Source: Periconia sp. R9002 | Lineage: Eukaryota; Ascomycota; Dothideomycetes; Pleosporales; Periconiaceae | Length of the DNA: 64,000 nt | Reading direction: 5' to 3' | Assembly: GCA_023627715.1 (NCBI GenBank) | Contig: JAMAHW010000008.1 | Coordinates: 372,001-436,000, forward strand | Part shown: positions 59,509 to 64,000 of the stretch, in pieces | Layout: the number at the start of each line of letters is the position of its first letter | How positions within the stretch are numbered: position 1 is the stretch's first letter | Position numbers and translations under genes: made by a program | Notes under the pieces: generated by a model | The model's database searches: none | The model's input: the letters and a program-made list of their open reading frames with translations, nothing else | Told to the model about the DNA's origin: nothing

Positions 59509-60048
59509 CCACGGCAATGGGGGGAGTTTAGGTCGAACAATTGTGTGATTATGTATTGATAAGGTTGGCGATGATTACATTATTTGTACAGATACCTTGA
59601 AAGGTTCTTTAGGAGCATATCTTCAGATATGTATTGTGTTTAGCAATATGGCATTTGAAACAAATAAGATCCTCTTCCATTGGCACTCTTTCAGAATAAA
59701 GTTCATTTTCTTGTTTGGCGCAGTGGGCGTGATCAAGATTTAGATGTGCACGTTGCAACTTGGTGAATGGATGAGATGCACAGCCATACATATGTAACGT
59801 TGTAGCGCGCCGCGCTTGTGCTATGATAGTTTCTAGCCTACACCGAAAGCCAAAAAAGAAGAAGATATTGCTACTCTCCGACGCCTGTTCACCTCTCCCT
59901 TAGATTAAATAGATAGTTTGCTACTCCCTGGTATCATGATTACCTCCCCCTGGTGACAATAGACTTTTTACAAGAGAATTCCTATGAAATGATTGGGAAA
60001 ATCGTATAGGCCGTAACAGTCGTTAAAGACGGATACATGTCATTTTTT
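59509..60048. other. Convergent 3' intergenic region
   Basis: Between uL13m and uricase, AT-rich at 59560-59660. No feature beyond presumed terminators. Confidence 0.5.
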
Positions 60049-61068
60049 TTACAGCTTAGACTTGGGCTTGCGGGTGACTGTGCATTGGATCAGGCCGTTG
60101 GGGTCGGATTGAGGTGCAAACACGGTAGCGTCTTTGCCGGTGTTCTTCAGGCCTTTGTACCAGCTGAGATCTGTAGTGGCTGGTTAGTGTCTGATGCAGA
60201 TCCAGAGTTTTTCTAGGACGACGACTTACCAATCTCGAAATAGTGTTTGTTAGGCAGAGCGTAATCAACAGCTTCAACCAGAGGCACCGCAGCTAGAATC
60301 AAGTCACACATCTTGTACATGGTGGCCTGCACGCTGGCGCTGTCATCTTCAGCAAACGTCTTCAGGGTGATTTTCCTGGCCTGCTCCCAGGCAGCGTTGA
60401 AATCGACCTTCTTGACCTCAGCCAAGGTGCTGAAAGTCTTCCACTTCCATCCCGCCTCGACCTCTGTGCTCAGTATGCGATCCCAAGTTTCGGGGAGTCG
60501 TGTGAACTCGTCGCGGTGGAAGCCATGGAAGGCACTACCGGTGCTCTTCAACACGAGTAGCTTCTCGATCTTGGAGCGAATGGTCACACCTTCGTTCTCG
60601 CGGGTCACAGCCTCGACGACTCGGATCTCTTGGCTGTCACGGTAGAAGGAGTGCGGGTGCGGCTTGCCGTCAATGTCCATGCGTGTCCAGCGATGCTGGA
60701 TGATTTTGACATGTGCAGCATGGATGTGCGGGTAGGTCTTTACAAAGTGGTCGCCGAGAATGGCAGCGAATTGCTCGGGTGGGTCGATGGGGTTCTGTTT
60801 GGCGAGGATATAGGTGGTCTGCTTCTGCGTGTCGGTGGCTACGACGACTGAGTTGTCGGCTTTGGTGTAACTACATGTAGGGTAAAATCAGTGCATGTTG
60901 ATGGATGGACGGGCATAGGACGAGAGCCTACGAAACATCAATGTCGCCCTCAAGCAGGGTGCAGACGGTTTGCTCGACGACGGTATGTACACCAGTCTTT
61001 TCGTTCTTGTCGACCTTGTATAGGCGGATGTTGTCCTTGCCATAGCGAGCATAGCTGAGTTCAGACAT
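60049..61068 (-). CDS. uaZ: Urate oxidase (uricase)
   Basis: Predicted 299-residue peroxisomal enzyme that oxidises urate to 5-hydroxyisourate with H2O2, in purine catabolism. Exons are 61068-60932, 60870-60230 and 60170-60049. Features are the opening YARYGKDNIRLYKVDKNEKT, the ADNSVVVATDTQKQTTYILA strand carrying the active-site Thr, KLLVLKSTGSAFHGFHRDEF and the conserved VPLVEAVDYALPNKHYFEI. The C-terminus ends KPKSKL, a peroxisomal targeting signal (SKL). Length and motif order match fungal uricases. No other purine-catabolism gene lies next to it. Confidence 0.95.
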
Positions 61069-63086
61069 TTTTAGAGAGTAGTATCAGTAGAAGCAAAAGA
61101 TGAGAATTCGAGGTCAATCGGGCTGTTTAATTAGTGAGGAAAGTGCAGGTTACGAAGAGATAGTTATAGCTTTTGTGTGGTGGTTCTTATCAGACACAAC
61201 GAACGGGCGCGGCCGCAAACTCGCACACGGTTGGAAGCTCTCACGGAGCGGAGCTGGCCACATTGATCGGCCAAATCCGACATCTGGACAATGACTGGAT
61301 GGTCCGGGTCTTCATACGTTGGAACTTGCCAAGGCCCGCTAAAAAAAGGGCATAGCGTGACCAACAGCGATGTTGATGGCAAGGTAATTTCCATCAACTG
61401 CAAGAGGGAAGAGATAACAAGGGAAACTTCTTGAATTTTAACCTTACAATCATGAAAAAACCACAGCGTCTTGCAACGATACCTCCATCCATCCACCCTA
61501 GTCACCACCTATGCGTCCCCAAAAGGCCGCCAGGGACGCGGCTCCGCGCTAGGGAGAGAGCTCCTAATCCGCAACGAGGTAGCTAGGTAAGCTTCGAAGG
61601 TCTCTACAGGCCAATCCGTTGTCTACTTATGTATCACCAGTAAGTCTATCATCTCGATCTTTTTAACCTGAATTATCTGTTGTAGTGCTCGCCAACGTCT
61701 ATACCAAAAACCCAATTCAGGCAGACTTCATTGCGGAACGTAAACCCCACACCTCAAACTCGCAGGAGTCGTCGCGGAACTCTAGCTTTCAGGCGCTAAA
61801 CTCCAGGGTTTGATACTAATACCAGTGGCCATAGACAAATTCAGCAATATGTAGTCCATAATCGCGAAACTGCTGGCGATTCTCCGAATTCTCCTTTAAT
61901 CTGGAGTGTAACAAATTCCCACGACGATGCAGACTGGGTCTGGGTCTCACGCGACTCATAAGATCTAAGTCATCGTTCCTTGAATGTCAGACAGCACATG
62001 GCGGGGCAACATGAATTTCTCGTGAACCCGAACCGAGTCGTGAAAGTCTATGGGATGCACAATGTCCTGGAGATCTCCTACCATACGGAACGATCAATTG
62101 TCCAGAATTGTTCGATTTAGATTACAATGCCCGATATACCCAACTCTCATCGTTGCCAACCACACTAGTTTTGCCCATACAATGCTTTTAAACACTTTAC
62201 TAACAATGCCGACTCATGCATGAACCATTTGGTGTCGGGAGATCTTGTATTGGATGAATGTCGCCTTTACAGAGATGAAGACAGAAATCAATCCCAACTG
62301 GTTGATTTGCAACATTGTTTCAACGGGCATGCGCGAATAATATCAATTTTAGTTAGGTGTAGTGTATTATATTTGCTCGCAGATATAAGCTGTATTTTAA
62401 AATCAAGATTTCTATTCCCCTTTAGCATCTGGAACGCGAGTGTGTATTTAGAGAGTCTTACCCTCGCTAGGTAAGATACTAATTGTATATGCTGGTTTCA
62501 CTCAAGAAAGATACTACGCACGTTATCTTTTTTGGCTGCACTATCCTACAAAATAAAACTGCATCTACGGGGGGTTTTTTTTTTGAATCGCAAATACACC
62601 CTATATAGGGTTTAAATCGATATACCACAGTTACGTTGTGTTCGCGCAGAAGACACGGCTTAACTAGGTGACCATCGTTTGGTGTGTCTCGGTACCATAC
62701 TGTGGCCGTGCGACGTCTGTCCCCATCCTCCACTGCAGACGTCCACTGCGCTGCCCCAGTTTCATCGGCCGCAGCTTCTTCAGATCCAACCACCCATTAT
62801 CACTGCTACGACCACTGCTTTCATCATTCGCAGACTGTCGCTAACTTCTCCACCGCACCCCACGCTCCCTCCATTTTTCGTGACGCCCCAGACCGCCCTC
62901 CTCGCTCTCTTGCACCCCATTGCATCGCATTGCACCGCCGTGACCCCACTCACCGTGCTCCTCTGCCAACCGTTGAAATCAGAAACTCGTCAAAGGCGCG
63001 CCGAAATAGCTCATGAGGAAAGAGGTGGACCAAACCTAAATTTGGAAATGCAATGCGGATGGGAGACGTTTGGTTAAGGCACGCTC
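61069..63086. other. Gene-poor block with AT-rich segment
   Basis: 2 kb between uricase (-) and AVO3 (+), both divergent. The part 62330-62600 is AT-rich with many TA steps, suggesting an old RIP-altered repeat; no intact element was recognised. 62700-63080 is CT/CA-rich and probably the AVO3 5' leader. An out-of-frame upstream ATG at 63053 overlaps the AVO3 start. Confidence 0.4.
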
Positions 63087-64000
63087 ATGACGCCTCCTGC
63101 GCGCTCCACGGCCGAAGCCGACCAGGGCTCGCTGCTGGCGCCCTCGCGGAGCAGAGATGGGCGTTCGCTTCCCTCACAGGCACCTAGCGTTATGGCCGGC
63201 TCACGCAATCAAGCCTCATATGCGACGGCCAGAGAGGCCCCCGGCAGCTTCAGTTCTCAGTTGAGGCCTGCAACTTCCAGCGACGGGCGCCCGCGTCCCG
63301 ATTTCGATACCTACGCGATCATTATTGGAGACGACAGCTCTACCACTACCGAGCAGCGCCAGGCTGAATTACAAGATCGGATTGAGAAAGAGACCAAAAT
63401 CAAGATCGGCTCCGAGAATTTGTTAGAGGCATTGAATGCAAAAAATGCCAAGAATACAAGGGATCAGAGGCTACAGGTAGAGGAGCAGCTGAATATCTCC
63501 AACAGGAAGCTCGCAGCTTTGAAAAATGGCCTGGCGGCAGAGATCCAGCGAGCAAAAGAGGTCAGCTCTCCACCGCCCGAGGCACCGAGTCGACTTTCGT
63601 ATCTCTTCCAAAGAAACCTCTCTCGATCGCCGTCGCGCCACATTGCACAAAATGCAGGGGACGGGGACGAAGAGGCAGAATCACCCACATTTGTCCTCGC
63701 CGAGATACTTCAGGCCCTCGAAACAGATGGTATGCCTTCTGAATATTATGTTGAAAGAGCAAACTCATTGGTGGACCTCTTCAAGCGACATCCTACGCTC
63801 AAATACGATCTAGCCTGGTCCATTTTTGGTCTCCGAATGCAAACCATGCTTCTTAGCGATAGTCGAGAAGTTGTGGCTGCTGCATATCGGGTAATGCGGT
63901 ATGCAATCGCAGACCGCAAGTCTCTTCAAATCATTCGCGGATTGCATACCGATTACCTAGTCATGCTCTCCTTGGTAAAGGAAAGCAAAGCTAGTGTGGA
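63087..64000 (+). CDS. TORC2 subunit AVO3/rictor (5' part, cut by window end)
   Basis: Open from the ATG for 304 codons to the window edge with no stop, so only the N-terminus is present. A disordered Ser/Pro/Arg-rich leader (about 1-80) is followed by a coiled region (ELQDRIEKETKIKIGSENLL, QLNISNRKLAALKN, about 95-160) and then the rictor N-terminal armadillo part: EYYVERANSLVDLFKRHPTL, KYDLAWSIFGLRMQTML, and AIADRKSLQIIRGLHTDYLV. This is the scaffold of TOR complex 2 (S. cerevisiae Avo3/Tsc11, S. pombe Ste20). Identification comes from the conserved order of these blocks. The remaining ~1000 residues lie outside. Confidence 0.85.
   Translation, partial: MTPPARSTAEADQGSLLAPSRSRDGRSLPSQAPSVMAGSRNQASYATAREAPGSFSSQLRPATSSDGRPRPDFDTYAIIIGDDSSTTTEQRQAELQDRIEKETKIKIGSENLLEALNAKNAKNTRDQRLQVEEQLNISNRKLAALKNGLAAEIQRAKEVSSPPPEAPSRLSYLFQRNLSRSPSRHIAQNAGDGDEEAESPTFVLAEILQALETDGMPSEYYVERANSLVDLFKRHPTLKYDLAWSIFGLRMQTMLLSDSREVVAAAYRVMRYAIADRKSLQIIRGLHTDYLVMLSLVKESKASV

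Overview
The window is nuclear DNA from a filamentous ascomycete (Pezizomycotina). The evidence is many multi-exon genes with short GT-AG introns (about 46-115 bp) and CTNAC/CTGAY branch sites, an IRE1-type intron in a hacA bZIP gene, a NoxR-type NADPH oxidase regulator, two Zn2Cys6 regulators, a uricase ending in SKL, and several fungus-only families (DUF7053-like, EthD, 7TM receptor-like). A leotiomycete is my best guess for the class, but that is inference. I saw no CRISPR array, rRNA, tRNA or intact transposon. I derived the exon structures by hand from splice signals, and reading frame was conserved across every junction I accepted.

Layout. 1-2641 is gene-poor. 2642-4130 is a Zn2Cys6/DUF3425-type regulator. 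5583-7531 (-) is a large disordered protein with a C-terminal coiled coil. 9094-13138 holds a Dap1-like haem protein, a small HMG-like basic protein and an intradiol dioxygenase. 13550-15924 (-) holds an eight-cysteine secreted protein and a second Zn2Cys6 regulator. 17686-22076 has an A/B-barrel protein, a nuclear-looking protein with half a zinc cluster, and a DUF7053-like protein. 22723-29597 has an MFS anion symporter convergent with a nitrilase-family amidase, then an EthD protein and an RRM protein. 29975-35402 has a BCS1-like AAA ATPase and an OPT oligopeptide transporter. 35403-39765 is another gene-poor block leading into hacA (39819-40855).

The last third holds a tiny disordered protein (42321-42725, -), a DAO-type FAD oxidase (43249-44709, -), a large unknown protein (45294-46968, -), an Rsc7/Swp82-like chromatin remodelling subunit (47584-49088), a 7TM receptor-like protein (49566-51669), Tom6 (52110-52397), NoxR (54605-56465, -), the copper chaperone CCS1 (57692-58587, -), mitochondrial uL13m (58867-59508), uricase (60049-61068, -) and the 5' end of the TORC2 subunit AVO3/rictor (63087 to the window end).

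Most of this is housekeeping and signalling content without an obvious biosynthetic cluster. Some genes share themes: NoxR with CCS1 (redox), Tom6, uL13m and BCS1 (mitochondria), and uricase, the amidase, the FAD amine/amino-acid oxidase and the ACS-family permease (nitrogen scavenging). They are not arranged as operon-like clusters. The most interesting items are genes hidden by splicing: the eight-Cys secreted protein, the 73-residue protein, 10-bp exons in two genes, and the hacA uORF plus 20-nt IRE1 intron.
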